64,000 nt of DNA from Neobacillus sp. OS1-2 (GTDB lineage Bacteria > Bacillota > Bacilli > Bacillales > Cytobacillaceae): contig NZ_CP133265.1 in the NCBI RefSeq assembly GCF_030915505.1, positions 1,116,001 through 1,180,000 on the forward strand, written 5' to 3'. The notes beneath the pieces are model-generated. The model was not told where the DNA came from. It saw only the letters and a list, made by a program, of their open reading frames with translations, and did no database searches. This document shows, in pieces, positions 26,224 to 35,564 of the stretch. How positions within the stretch are numbered: position 1 is the first letter of the stretch; every line of letters begins with the position of its first letter. The translations under genes and the position numbers were made by a program.

Positions 26224-27747
26224 TTAATAGCCAGAAGGCATTCCATTTGGATGGTCTGCAGAACGCTCAGTATTCTTAATTGATTCAGCATGAGAGCTGT
26301 TGTGACATGCCCAACATACTGACATGTTAGTGAATTTCTTAAGAGCAGAAGAAGCGTTGTTGTCTTGCATGTAATTTAAAGCTTCTGAATCAGTTTTAGC
26401 ACCAGAATCTACTAAGCTCTTAATTGTATTTCCAAGAGAATCTTTCATGATGTAAGCATCAGTACCGTGACCATAGTGACAACGTACGCAAGTATAAGAG
26501 TCGCTGTTTGTGCTGTGACGGTATGCTGCATTTTCAGCTTCAAAGTGAGTTGATTTAGTTCCAGAAGCAGTTAGGTAATCTGTATGGCAAGCCGCACAGA
26601 ATTTAGACATTGCAACACCGATATCTGTTACTTTACCGTCAGCTGAAACTTTATAGCCAAGGTCTTTTAATTTCTGTTCAGATACCCCCATTTTAGCTAC
26701 AGTTGATCCGCTGAAGTACGCAGCCTGATTGATCTCATGTCCGTTCTTTTCCATTTTAACAACTACAGGACGAGCTAAGAAACCTTTTGTTGCTTTACCT
26801 AATGCAGTTGCACCAGCTGGAGAAGTTGAGTATGCTTGTGCATGTTCGTAATCGAAATATACACCAGAAGTTGAACCGTAAGCAGCAACAGTTGTATCAT
26901 TTTCCATCAAACGAGACCAGTAAGATTTGCCGTCTGTACGGTTGTCATAACCATATAACCAGGGAGCTTCAGACTTAGTATATCCAGAAGTACCTTTGTT
27001 GTATTGAGCAACAGTTACTACACTGTTTGCATCTGTAGAACGAAGTAATACTACAGCATCAGTTTTTCCTGCTAATGCTTCAGCTATTGTTTGTCCTGCA
27101 GTTTGGTCGTAAACAGTAACGTTCTCTAATTGCATACCACCTTGAGAAGCTGGCATTGAAGCAATTCCGTTTGGATTGTACGCAAGTAGACGGTCAGAGT
27201 AAGATCCGTGTGGTGCGTGACAGCTAGCACAGTTGAAGTTTTCTCCCCAACCAGTTCCACTAGTTTTAGAACCTTCAGTATGATTTCCACCTGGTGCAGC
27301 ACTGATTTTCATTGAATCGTTAGCTTGGTGCTGAGATGCGCCGTGCGTCCCACCAAAAGTACCAGCACCAGTCATTTTAGCAGTTTCGCCGCTAGCAAAT
27401 ACGTTAGCAAATCCTAATGTACCATCATGACAAGCAGTACAAGTGTTATATACATCATCTGCAAATAACAATGAATCGCCTTTTGCAGTGTGTGTTTGGT
27501 GACAGCTTGCACAAGAGTTAGTGTTGTTTTGATAAGAAGTGTGAACGTTTTGACCAGATAAAGCTTTAACAACATTATCATGTTCAGAACCGTCTGTTGC
27601 ATCGTCAACACCTTTACCAGTTTCGTTTGCGTTGGTAATAGATGTTCCTTTTTGACCAGGGTTCATTGTTGTTGCCGCAGATGCAGCAGCTGCAAACATG
27701 CCTAATAGCATAATTGCAAAAAGTAAGCTAAAGCTAAACTTTCTCAT
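26224..27747 (-). CDS. Secreted 6-haem cytochrome c (doubled CXXCH type)
   Basis: A 507-residue exported protein with a clear signal peptide (cleavage after about ASA). Six CXXCH motifs: CASCH (C79), CTACH, CASCH, CAACH, CVRCH, CWACH, the first three grouped in the first about 200 residues and the last three in the C-terminal 140, separated by a haem-free domain (about 210-370). It has a strong site (GGGAGG) and a long 5' leader, and its codons favour A/T more than its neighbours, which would fit high expression. No membrane anchor follows. Together with the 8-haem protein it is the likely extracytoplasmic electron acceptor of the NapC-like proteins. Confidence 0.9.
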   Translation of the reverse strand: MRKFSFSLLFAIMLLGMFAAAASAATTMNPGQKGTSITNANETGKGVDDATDGSEHDNVVKALSGQNVHTSYQNNTNSCASCHQTHTAKGDSLLFADDVYNTCTACHDGTLGFANVFASGETAKMTGAGTFGGTHGASQHQANDSMKISAAPGGNHTEGSKTSGTGWGENFNCASCHAPHGSYSDRLLAYNPNGIASMPASQGGMQLENVTVYDQTAGQTIAEALAGKTDAVVLLRSTDANSVVTVAQYNKGTSGYTKSEAPWLYGYDNRTDGKSYWSRLMENDTTVAAYGSTSGVYFDYEHAQAYSTSPAGATALGKATKGFLARPVVVKMEKNGHEINQAAYFSGSTVAKMGVSEQKLKDLGYKVSADGKVTDIGVAMSKFCAACHTDYLTASGTKSTHFEAENAAYRHSTNSDSYTCVRCHYGHGTDAYIMKDSLGNTIKSLVDSGAKTDSEALNYMQDNNASSALKKFTNMSVCWACHNSSHAESIKNTERSADHPNGMPSGY

Positions 27748-27862
27748 TCTTGAAACCTCCCAAATAAATCTCTCTTTTTCTCTCTTTTTTGTTTTATATA
27801 CTCTGAAAAGGCCTCTAACGTTGCGTTTTCTATACCACCCCCTTTAATATGAGGAAATAGGT

Positions 27863-27871
27863 ATTCACACT
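27863..27871 (-). promoter_or_regulatory. TGTGAAT-type element before the 6-haem gene
   Basis: AGTGTGAAT on the minus strand, about 115 bases before the start codon. Similar elements lie at 26058 (before the 8-haem gene) and 32285 (before the 10-haem operon). Confidence 0.35.
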
Positions 27872-27905
27872 AGCGTTCATTAATGTTTCGGCGAACTAGA
27901 CGCTT

Positions 27906-28877
27906 TTATTTGAAAATTTGAACTCTGATGTTTAGTGTATCCGTAATATAAACATTGTCATTTTTGTCGATGAATAAGCCGTTTGGTAAAGAGAATTGTC
28001 CGTTGTTTTCCCCCATACCGCCATATTCAAATACTTTCTTGCCATCCTTGTCAAAACCATAAACCAAGTGTGTCAAGTTACTGACAACATATATGATGCC
28101 ACGGCTATCAATGCCAATTCCCCTAGGGTTGACAAAGATTGATTCCCCCTTGCCGTTATTTGAACCATTGATAATCTGTTTAAATTTGCCTACTTTATCG
28201 AAAATCTCTACACGCTGGTTGCCAGTATCGACGACATAAATATTACCTTCATCATCGGCGGTAATACCATTTGGTGAGTTAAGTTCGCCATCTTTCGTGC
28301 CTGGCTTACCGACTTCAAGTAGCAACTTTCCGTTTAAATCAAATACATAAGCTTTATTTGTTTTAATATCAGTCATATACACTTTTTTATCAATAATTCT
28401 TAATGCAGCTGGTGCTGATATTTTTTTACTATCCATTTCTTTTTTTGCAAAGTAATCAATAAATTTCCCTTTTTCATCGAAAATTGAAATATTGCCATTA
28501 TATAAATCGGCAACATATACTCTTCCCTTATCGTCAGTTGCAATTCCATAAGGGAACTTAAATTGCCCTTTGCCGGTTCCGTCCTCGCCGAACGAGAACA
28601 ACAGGTTGCCTCCAACATCAAATGTAAGAACACGTTTATTATTCGTATCTGAAACATACGTAAACGAACTATTGGCGGTTACATCCATTGGCTTACTAAG
28701 AGGCTTATTAAAGTCACCAGTAAGCGCTTGGCTGTAGTTTGGTGCTCCATCTGGATTAATTACTTTTAACAATCCCGTATCAACTGCTTTTGTTTGATTA
28801 AGGAAAAGGAAGGTAAAAACTGCTGCCGTAGCTATAGCAATGAGTGCCATACCGATATACACATTACGTCTTTTCAT
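27906..28877 (-). CDS. NHL-repeat beta-propeller protein, membrane-anchored
   Basis: A 323-residue protein with an N-terminal signal anchor (about 7-27) and a six-bladed propeller of NHL repeats (about 50-320), each with the pattern P-x-G-I-x-x-D-x-x-G-x-I-Y-V-x-D. It is exposed outside the membrane. NHL proteins often accompany multihaem cytochrome clusters and may scaffold or dock cytochromes; no catalytic residues are visible. It starts two bases after the TPR gene stop, so it belongs to the same operon as the 10- and 12-haem cytochromes. Confidence 0.88.
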   Translation of the reverse strand: MKRRNVYIGMALIAIATAAVFTFLFLNQTKAVDTGLLKVINPDGAPNYSQALTGDFNKPLSKPMDVTANSSFTYVSDTNNKRVLTFDVGGNLLFSFGEDGTGKGQFKFPYGIATDDKGRVYVADLYNGNISIFDEKGKFIDYFAKKEMDSKKISAPAALRIIDKKVYMTDIKTNKAYVFDLNGKLLLEVGKPGTKDGELNSPNGITADDEGNIYVVDTGNQRVEIFDKVGKFKQIINGSNNGKGESIFVNPRGIGIDSRGIIYVVSNLTHLVYGFDKDGKKVFEYGGMGENNGQFSLPNGLFIDKNDNVYITDTLNIRVQIFK

Positions 28878-28879
28878 CG

Positions 28880-29578
28880 TTATTCACCTTCAGTCTTTGT
28901 GTCTTTATCTTTTAATCTATCTAATGCATCGATTGCCTCTTTATACAATGGATCATATTGGAGTGCATCCTTATAAATGGTTATCGCATCTGCATATTTT
29001 CCTTCTGCTTCTGCTACCATCCCAATTTGATAAATGATATCGGAATTGGTTGGAGCCAGCTTATTGGCTTCTTCAAGTGACTTGGTCGCCCTATCGTACT
29101 CTTTCAACCCACGATAGGCAATTCCCATTTGCACATAGCCCTTATAGTCTTTAGGAGCAATTTTTACAGCTTTTTCATATTCAATCAGCGCTTCATTATA
29201 TCGTTCTTCAGATATATAAACTAAACCCATGTTGTACCTGGCATCATAATTATTCTTATCTTGCTCAAGGACATTATCAAACTGTTTAATCGCTTCATCA
29301 TGGTCACCTTTTAAATAATAGGTATAGCCAAGGACGATTCGATTTTCTAAATTGGCAGGATCTTTTCTTACTGCTTCTTTATAGTAATCTAGCTGCTCAT
29401 TGACTCGTTTCATATCAATGCTATTCCAAAAATAAAAGTGACCAAGAGCATATCCTGTACCTACGGTAACAATTAATGTCAGTAATAATAAAAGGATCCC
29501 GGTTTTCTTTTTAAAGGTCTTTTGCTGTTTCTTGCTTGCCCTTTCCTCTACTTCCTGAGGTGCTTTTTCTGCTTCCAT
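28880..29578 (-). CDS. Membrane-anchored TPR protein of the cytochrome operon
   Basis: A 232-residue protein: charged cytoplasmic N-terminus, one membrane helix (about 26-48), and about five TPR repeats (about 60-225; patterns such as NYDARYNMGLVYISEERYNE). The topology puts the repeats outside. TPR proteins of this type assist cytochrome c biogenesis (like NrfG/CcmH C-terminus) or complex assembly. It lies between the 12-haem gene (32-base gap) and the NHL gene (2-base gap) with a good site (GAGGGG), so co-expression is certain in practice. Confidence 0.85.
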   Translation of the reverse strand: MEAEKAPQEVEERASKKQQKTFKKKTGILLLLLTLIVTVGTGYALGHFYFWNSIDMKRVNEQLDYYKEAVRKDPANLENRIVLGYTYYLKGDHDEAIKQFDNVLEQDKNNYDARYNMGLVYISEERYNEALIEYEKAVKIAPKDYKGYVQMGIAYRGLKEYDRATKSLEEANKLAPTNSDIIYQIGMVAEAEGKYADAITIYKDALQYDPLYKEAIDALDRLKDKDTKTEGE

Positions 29579-29610
29579 GGTAAATCCCCTCTCGGAATCT
29601 ATTCTTTTGC

Positions 29611-30780
29611 TTAATGATCTATATTTGACTTATGGCATTTCGAACACGTCTTTTCAACATGACATTTTAAACATGATTTATCGTATTTTTGATTTTCTGC
29701 TAATTTGAATGGGTGCTTTTCCTTAAATGTATCCCCGTGTGAGCTTGGATGGCACGAAGCACATTGGACAGTTGTTACTGGTGAATCACTTACAATTCGG
29801 TTATCGTGACAAGTGAAACACTTTTGAGTATCCTTTGATAGGCTTCCATGTTTAGTCGTGAAAGAAGCAATTTTATGACTAGTTGGTTTTTTCCCATGAC
29901 AGTCTTTACAGAAAGTGTTTGTCTTTGCATATTGAGTTACGGTAACATTAGTAGAATTTGTAGTGTCTCCTTTTAGGAATTTTTGATAAACTGGATCTTC
30001 TTTAAATAGATCATATTTCTCGGTTGACATATAGGAATGACACTGCTCACATTTTTTCAGATCATTCGGCTGTATCTTCCCATGCCCGCCATTTTTGAAC
30101 TCATCTGTTTTATGATTTTTAGGAACCATCGTTGTTTCGTGGCAGGTTTTACACTCCACTGATACCTTTCTTGCTTCATGGCATTCCATACAAGTATCCA
30201 TTTGCGGACTTGTAAACTTCGTATTACTCATAAGAGAGGTTCCGAGTTTTTCATTCCATTTTCCATAGTCGCTCTTATAGGTCACTTTACGGTCTGCCAC
30301 TTTTCCGTGTGCTGTACCGCTATGACATTGGACACACTTAATTCCTTCTGTCTTATGTTTATTGTGCGGGATGATAATATCACCTGAAGGGGTGACGTCA
30401 CGACTTTTCATATTATGACAGCTTTCACAGGCTTCATCAGGTATGAGATTCGGCATCTTGATTGGAGCAATATAGGTGTCTGTTTGTTTTTTATATAATT
30501 CTACGAAGCCGTTTCCTTTCGCTTTTGCGTAATTTTTTGCTCCTGGTTCAATATGGCAGTTAACACAATCAACCTCACTATGAGATGAAGCCTTCCATGT
30601 ATAGTATTGGGGCTTCATCTCATGACAAGATGAGCAAAACTTGGAGCTTGAGGTTGCCTCTAGTCCGAAGAATCCAGCAAAGGAGAATAGGGCTAAAAAC
30701 AACAATGTTAAGGTCGCAATTTTGATTACCTTATAGCGAAATTTGGGAGGGGCTGACCGCGTTTTTTTTTCCTCTTCCAT
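29611..30780 (-). CDS. 12-haem NapC/NirT-like membrane cytochrome c
   Basis: A 389-residue protein with one N-terminal membrane helix (about 20-43) and twelve CXXCH motifs spread from residue 52 to the C-terminus. The first is CSSCHEM in the NapC/NrfH setting, where Met acts at the quinol site and the second haem is CVNCH. It is paralogous to the 10-haem protein upstream: the same first haem block and a shared VPKNHK motif after a CETCH/CKTCH haem. It should take electrons from menaquinol and pass them outward. Site GGAGGG. Confidence 0.92.
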   Translation of the reverse strand: MEEEKKTRSAPPKFRYKVIKIATLTLLFLALFSFAGFFGLEATSSSKFCSSCHEMKPQYYTWKASSHSEVDCVNCHIEPGAKNYAKAKGNGFVELYKKQTDTYIAPIKMPNLIPDEACESCHNMKSRDVTPSGDIIIPHNKHKTEGIKCVQCHSGTAHGKVADRKVTYKSDYGKWNEKLGTSLMSNTKFTSPQMDTCMECHEARKVSVECKTCHETTMVPKNHKTDEFKNGGHGKIQPNDLKKCEQCHSYMSTEKYDLFKEDPVYQKFLKGDTTNSTNVTVTQYAKTNTFCKDCHGKKPTSHKIASFTTKHGSLSKDTQKCFTCHDNRIVSDSPVTTVQCASCHPSSHGDTFKEKHPFKLAENQKYDKSCLKCHVEKTCSKCHKSNIDH

Positions 30781-30807
30781 TTATGCGTCCCTCCAATGTT
30801 AGTTTGA

Positions 30808-32181
30808 TTAATTTTTCACATCATCTTTAAAACCAGTTCTATGACAATATTGACAATAAACATCTGTCGGTGCTTTTGCATCAGTGGAATCAGCTTTTGG
30901 CTTGTCACGATCATGGCAGACAAAACATTCGGCTTTCATATCACTTGTTTTTGCTTTATCAGCGTGCCCTGTCAGCCATTGATTACTTTCACCATGGCTT
31001 TCTGGACGATCTGCGTGACAGGCACTACAGAATTTATTCGTTCTTGCTTGGTCTTTCACAAGCGTCATATTCGGTACATATTTTTCTTTTTGATTGCCCA
31101 TTTTTAGCAAGGACATGATATCTTCTTTAGGAATTTCTCTGACCCATTTGGAATCCTGGTGACAGTTAACACATTTATCTAGCTGTTGAATAGCATCTCC
31201 GCCGTGGTTCCCTGCCCATCCTTCAACCTTGTGGTTCTTAGGAACTTTAATCTTTTTATGGCACGTTTCACAGGCCATCGAAAGCTTAACATCTTTTTGT
31301 TGCTTACCAATTGCTTGTAAAATGATTTCTTGTGTTTTTTGATCATGTGCTGCTAATGCTTCTGCTTCTTTTTCTTCTGTCGTTACGCCTTCATTTGTCG
31401 TTTCTGTTGCTTTTTCTTCAAGCTTTTTCTCCACCTCTTCTGGATTTGGCGGTACGTTATAAGCAACATCTTCCCAAGGCTTTTCACCGTTGTTTACTTT
31501 GTCATGACAGTCAATACAGGATCCCATGTTAGGTCGTAAATATTTCTTTTCCACTAATTTTTCAGCATTTTCCTTTGTCCAATGGCCGCGAACATCTTCC
31601 GTATTAATCCCTCGGGTAACTATTTTCGCGTGAACCACACCAGCGTGACAGGAAATACAAGGTATGCCCTCTTCAATATGTCCTTTATGGTTAACCTTTA
31701 AGTCACCAGATGCCGTGACAAGCCGGTTTTTGGAGTGACATTGTAAGCAGTTTTCATTTGAAACAGCTTCTTCTTCTGTTTGAACAATTTGCTCAGGAAC
31801 TCCAGTAACGTGGTAATATACTTCTTTCATCGATTTCATTTTGTGGGTTACCATATTAACAAACCCAGGTTTGATATGACATTGAACACATGAAATATTA
31901 TTGTGTGCACTTGCAGTATATGTGGAATACTCCGGTGCCATTTCATGACAGCTGGCGCAAAATGAAGGCGAGTTGGTTAAAGAAAGTACTCCATACCCAC
32001 CGCCAAAAATAACAATGCAGCCAACAAGTGAAACGAATAGGAGTTTCCACCTGTTAACTGGGTTCTTCCAGTCAATAGCTCTAAATTTTTGCCAAAGTCT
32101 GCGAATCAGGCCAACTTTTTTTCTATCTTCTCTCGTTTCGGGATCTGTATCTTTAGGTTTCTTTTTCCCCCAAATGGCCAC
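30808..32181 (-). CDS. 10-haem NapC/NirT-like membrane cytochrome c
   Basis: A 457-residue protein, first gene of the operon, starting at GTG 32181. A basic N-terminus (about 1-45) is followed by a membrane helix (about 46-70) and ten CXXCH motifs starting with CASCHEM. An insertion of about 60 charged residues rich in Glu and Lys (about 235-300) separates haems five and six and is absent from the 12-haem paralogue. Likely function: quinol oxidation and outward electron transfer. Confidence 0.92.
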   Translation of the reverse strand: MAIWGKKKPKDTDPETREDRKKVGLIRRLWQKFRAIDWKNPVNRWKLLFVSLVGCIVIFGGGYGVLSLTNSPSFCASCHEMAPEYSTYTASAHNNISCVQCHIKPGFVNMVTHKMKSMKEVYYHVTGVPEQIVQTEEEAVSNENCLQCHSKNRLVTASGDLKVNHKGHIEEGIPCISCHAGVVHAKIVTRGINTEDVRGHWTKENAEKLVEKKYLRPNMGSCIDCHDKVNNGEKPWEDVAYNVPPNPEEVEKKLEEKATETTNEGVTTEEKEAEALAAHDQKTQEIILQAIGKQQKDVKLSMACETCHKKIKVPKNHKVEGWAGNHGGDAIQQLDKCVNCHQDSKWVREIPKEDIMSLLKMGNQKEKYVPNMTLVKDQARTNKFCSACHADRPESHGESNQWLTGHADKAKTSDMKAECFVCHDRDKPKADSTDAKAPTDVYCQYCHRTGFKDDVKN

Positions 32182-32700
32182 TTAACTCACCCTTCCCATT
32201 TTGGATTTCTTTCTCTATTTATTTTCCATTTTTACCTCTCTAAGGGTAGTATCTAACATTGTGAGAGTATATTCCAATGTACAATTTGTGAATATTTTTT
32301 CATATAGACAAAAGTCCCCTTTTCTTCTAAAAACAACATAGAAACGTTGTTAACAAAGGGATAAGTTAGTACTGTTTAAGTAGTGAAAACGATGGAAAAG
32401 TTGCATTTTTATTCAAAATTACCAACATTTATTCATACACCAGTAGGTCATTTTGGCATATTCTCCAATTGACCTTATATTCTCAGCTAAAACGCCACCA
32501 ATCTGTCATATTTGACTAAAATTCGAACAATCCAAACCAAAGATATATAATAGTAGAATGACAATTTTTCCACTCCTGCCAACATTGTTGTCACTGTAAT
32601 GTGGAAATGGTAAGATGATAAGGAAAATCATCGAATTTTTTGATAAGAAATTTTTAAAAAAATAATTACTTAGTCTCGGGTAAAAAGGAGCGTTCATCAG
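32182..32700. other. 519-base divergent intergenic region between the cytochrome operon and secA
   Basis: It holds the promoters of both units. TTTGTGAAT occurs at 32285-32293 and an inverted repeat ACAAC-N8-GTTGT near 32335. A TATAAT at 32546 is a candidate -10 for secA, but its -35 is unclear. No protein-coding frame was recognised. Confidence 0.4.
32285..32293 (+). promoter_or_regulatory. ResD-box-like element TTTGTGAAT
   Basis: The nine bases match the TTTGTGAAT-type sequence reported for ResD binding in B. subtilis respiratory promoters. It lies about 100 bases upstream of the cytochrome operon start, in reverse orientation. A single copy is weaker than the tandem sites usually seen. 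Confidence 0.4.
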
Positions 32701-35214
32701 ATGATGGGGATTTTAAATAAAGTGTTTGATCTGAACAAACGTGAGCTGAAGAGGTTAGACAAGCTTGCGACGAAAATTGATGCCCTTGCTGCTGATACAG
32801 AGAGTTTAACAGACGATCAGCTACGGGAAAAAACAGAAGAGTTCAAGGCGCGCTATCAAAAAGGAGAAACCTTGGATGACCTGCTTGTTGAAGCATTTGC
32901 AGTTGTTCGTGAAGGTGCCCGCCGTGTCCTTGGCTTATATCCGTACCATGTTCAGCTAATGGGGGGGATTTCTCTCCATGAAGGGAATATTTCAGAGATG
33001 AAGACTGGTGAAGGTAAAACCTTAACAGCGACGATGCCTGTCTATCTGAATGCTCTTTCCGGCAAAGGCGTTCATGTTGTTACTGTTAACGAATACTTGG
33101 CAAGCCGTGACGCCACTGAAATGGGTGAACTGTATCAATTCTTAGGTTTGACAGTTGGCTTAAATTTGAACAGCATGGATAAGGACGAAAAACAAGCTGC
33201 CTATGCCTGCGATATTACGTATGGAACAAACAATGAATTTGGCTTTGACTATCTCCGTGATAACATGGTGCTTTATAAAGAGCAAAAAGTACAGCGCCCG
33301 CTCTTCTTCGCCGTCATTGACGAGGTTGACTCGATTTTGATTGATGAAGCGCGTACCCCGCTGATTATTTCCGGTTCAGCCCAAAAATCGGCTGTCCTTT
33401 ATATTCAAGCAAATGCCTTTGTGCGGATGCTGACAAAGGAAACCGATTATACGTATGATGAAAAAACGAAGGGCGTTATGCTCACAGAAGAAGGAATCAG
33501 TAAAGCCGAAAAAGCCTTCGGCATTGAAAACTTGTTTGATATGGCGCATGTTACCCTGAACCATCATATCAATCAGGCCCTTAAAGCAAACGTCAGCATG
33601 CATCTTGACGTTGATTATGTCGTGCAGGAAGGCGAAATTGTCATCGTTGACCAATTTACCGGGCGATTAATGAAGGGCCGTCGGTATAGTGAAGGTCTGC
33701 ACCAGGCGATCGAGGCAAAAGAAGGACTCGAAGTCCAAAACGAAAGTATGACAATGGCAACAATTACGTTCCAAAACTATTTCCGGATGTATGAAAAATT
33801 ATCCGGCATGACAGGAACAGCCAAAACAGAAGAAGAAGAATTCCGCAACATTTACAATATGAATGTTATTGTGATTCCAACGAACAAACCGATTGCCCGT
33901 GACGACCGTGCCGATTTAATTTACGCGTCGATGGACGGGAAATTTCGTGCCGTTGTCGAAGACATTGCGGAGCGTTATCAAAAAGGTCAGCCCGTCTTGG
34001 TTGGTACGGTAGCAATTGAAACGTCTGAGCTGATTTCAAACTATTTAACAAAAAAACGGATTCCTCATAACGTTTTGAATGCGAAAAACCATGAAAGAGA
34101 AGCTGAAATCATTGCCCAAGCAGGCCATAGCGGCTCCGTTACGATCGCAACTAACATGGCTGGCCGTGGTACAGATATCAAGCTTGGTGAAGGGGTTATT
34201 GAGGTAGGCGGGCTTGCTGTTATCGGTACTGAGCGCCACGAGAGCAGACGGATCGATAACCAGCTTCGTGGACGTTCCGGACGTCAAGGTGACCCTGGTA
34301 TTACTCAGTTCTATCTATCAATGGAAGACGAATTGATGCGCCGCTTCGGTTCTGACAACATGAAGGCGATGATGCAAAAACTTGGAATGGATGATACCCA
34401 GCCCATTCAAAGTAAGATGGTATCGCGTGCAGTTGAATCTGCGCAAAAACGCGTTGAGGGCAACAACTTTGACGCCCGTAAACAATTATTGCAATATGAC
34501 GATGTCCTTCGTCAGCAGCGCGAAATTATTTACTCCCAGCGTGATGAAGTATTAGAATCAGAAAATCTTCGCGAAATTGTTCAAAAAATGATTCAAAATT
34601 CACTTCAACGAAATGTAGATGCCCATGCGTCACGTCATGAGGATGAGGAGGATTGGGATCTACAAGCAATTGTCGAGTATGTACATGGCGCCTTGCTTCA
34701 CGAAGGGGACATTACTGTAAATGACCTGAAGGGCAAAGACCCAGAAGAAATCGTCGAAACCATTTTAACAAAAGTGAATGAGCGTTATGAGGAGAAAGAG
34801 CAGATCCTTTACCCTGAGCAAATGCGCGAATTTGAAAAAGTGGTTACGTTAAGGGCAGTTGACTCTAAATGGATTGATCACATCGATGCCATGGACCAGC
34901 TGCGCCAAGGAATTCATTTGCGTGCGTACGGACAAATTGACCCGCTTCGTGAATACCAGCATGAAGGCTTTGCCATGTTTGAGGCAATGATTCAATCCAT
35001 CGAGGATGAAACAGCGATGTACATCATGAAGGCTGAAATCCGCAGCAATCTTGAGCGTGAAGAAGTGGCAAAAGGTCAAGCGGTGAACCCGAAAGAAGAC
35101 GGCGAAGCTGTTAAGAAAAAGCCGAAAGTGAAACAACTTGATGTCGGCCGTAATGACCCATGTATTTGCGGTAGTGGCAAGAAATATAAGAACTGCTGTG
35201 GGATGGGGAAATAA
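32701..35214 (+). CDS. secA: SecA preprotein translocase ATPase
   Basis: An 837-residue SecA. Walker A in TGEGKT (102-107), Walker B/DEAD-like [16 protein letters not shown], preprotein-crosslinking and helical-scaffold regions, and a C-terminal SEC-C zinc site ([13 protein letters not shown]). It drives preproteins through SecYEG, essential for the exported cytochromes of this region. The start at the first of two ATGs follows AAGGAG. In B. subtilis secA is followed by prfB on the same strand; here it points away, towards hpf, and ends with its own terminator. Confidence 0.97.
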   Translation: MMGILNKVFDLNKRELKRLDKLATKIDALAADTESLTDDQLREKTEEFKARYQKGETLDDLLVEAFAVVREGARRVLGLYPYHVQLMGGISLHEGNISEMKTGEGKTLTATMPVYLNALSGKGVHVVTVNEYLASRDATEMGELYQFLGLTVGLNLNSMDKDEKQAAYACDITYGTNNEFGFDYLRDNMVLYKEQKVQRPLFFAVIDEVDSILIDEARTPLIISGSAQKSAVLYIQANAFVRMLTKETDYTYDEKTKGVMLTEEGISKAEKAFGIENLFDMAHVTLNHHINQALKANVSMHLDVDYVVQEGEIVIVDQFTGRLMKGRRYSEGLHQAIEAKEGLEVQNESMTMATITFQNYFRMYEKLSGMTGTAKTEEEEFRNIYNMNVIVIPTNKPIARDDRADLIYASMDGKFRAVVEDIAERYQKGQPVLVGTVAIETSELISNYLTKKRIPHNVLNAKNHEREAEIIAQAGHSGSVTIATNMAGRGTDIKLGEGVIEVGGLAVIGTERHESRRIDNQLRGRSGRQGDPGITQFYLSMEDELMRRFGSDNMKAMMQKLGMDDTQPIQSKMVSRAVESAQKRVEGNNFDARKQLLQYDDVLRQQREIIYSQRDEVLESENLREIVQKMIQNSLQRNVDAHASRHEDEEDWDLQAIVEYVHGALLHEGDITVNDLKGKDPEEIVETILTKVNERYEEKEQILYPEQMREFEKVVTLRAVDSKWIDHIDAMDQLRQGIHLRAYGQIDPLREYQHEGFAMFEAMIQSIEDETAMYIMKAEIRSNLEREEVAKGQAVNPKEDGEAVKKKPKVKQLDVGRNDPCICGSGKKYKNCCGMGK

Positions 35215-35228
35215 ATAGGAGTGGGAAA

Positions 35229-35258
35229 AGCCAGCGGACTGAGAATCGCTGGCTCTTT
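35229..35258 (+). terminator. Rho-independent terminator of secA
   Basis: AGCCAGCG-N10-CGCTGGCT followed by CTTTT. Confidence 0.8.
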
Positions 35259-35318
35259 TGTATATATGTTAATAAATTTTAGTCAATTGTGATAATTTAG
35301 GACAGAACTTGTGATGTT

Positions 35319-35383
35319 TGTGGATATCTCCCGCCACTTTGTGGAAAAACACCATAAAAATAAAGTTATCCACTTGGGGATAA
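35319..35383. promoter_or_regulatory. Cluster of DnaA-box-like sequences
   Basis: TGTGGATAT, TGTGGAAAA, TTATCCACT and GGGGATAA, each one or two bases from the DnaA box TTATNCACA or its complement, within 65 bases between secA and hpf. The last two form an inverted repeat GTTATCC-N6-GGATAAC. Confidence 0.35.
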
Positions 35384-35527
35384 CCCTGGCTCCTTAGGGA
35401 CGGCCATTTTTCAGTTGAACAAATTCAATTTAGGAAAAATAGCAGCGGCACCTCCGTTTATTTGTACTCCTAGTTTATCAGTAAAATCTCAATCTAATCA
35501 TTTTATAAGGTTATTAGTAGGAAAAAA

Positions 35528-35553
35528 ACGCCACCCCTGATTTAGGGTGGCGT
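35528..35553 (-). terminator. Rho-independent terminator of hpf
   Basis: ACGCCACCC-N8-GGGTGGCGT followed by TTTTTT on the minus strand. Confidence 0.85.
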
Positions 35554-35564
35554 TCTTAAACATG

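Noticed and set aside
26787..26978. Short plus-strand frame opposite the 6-haem gene
   Set aside because: Antisense shadow of a strong coding gene.
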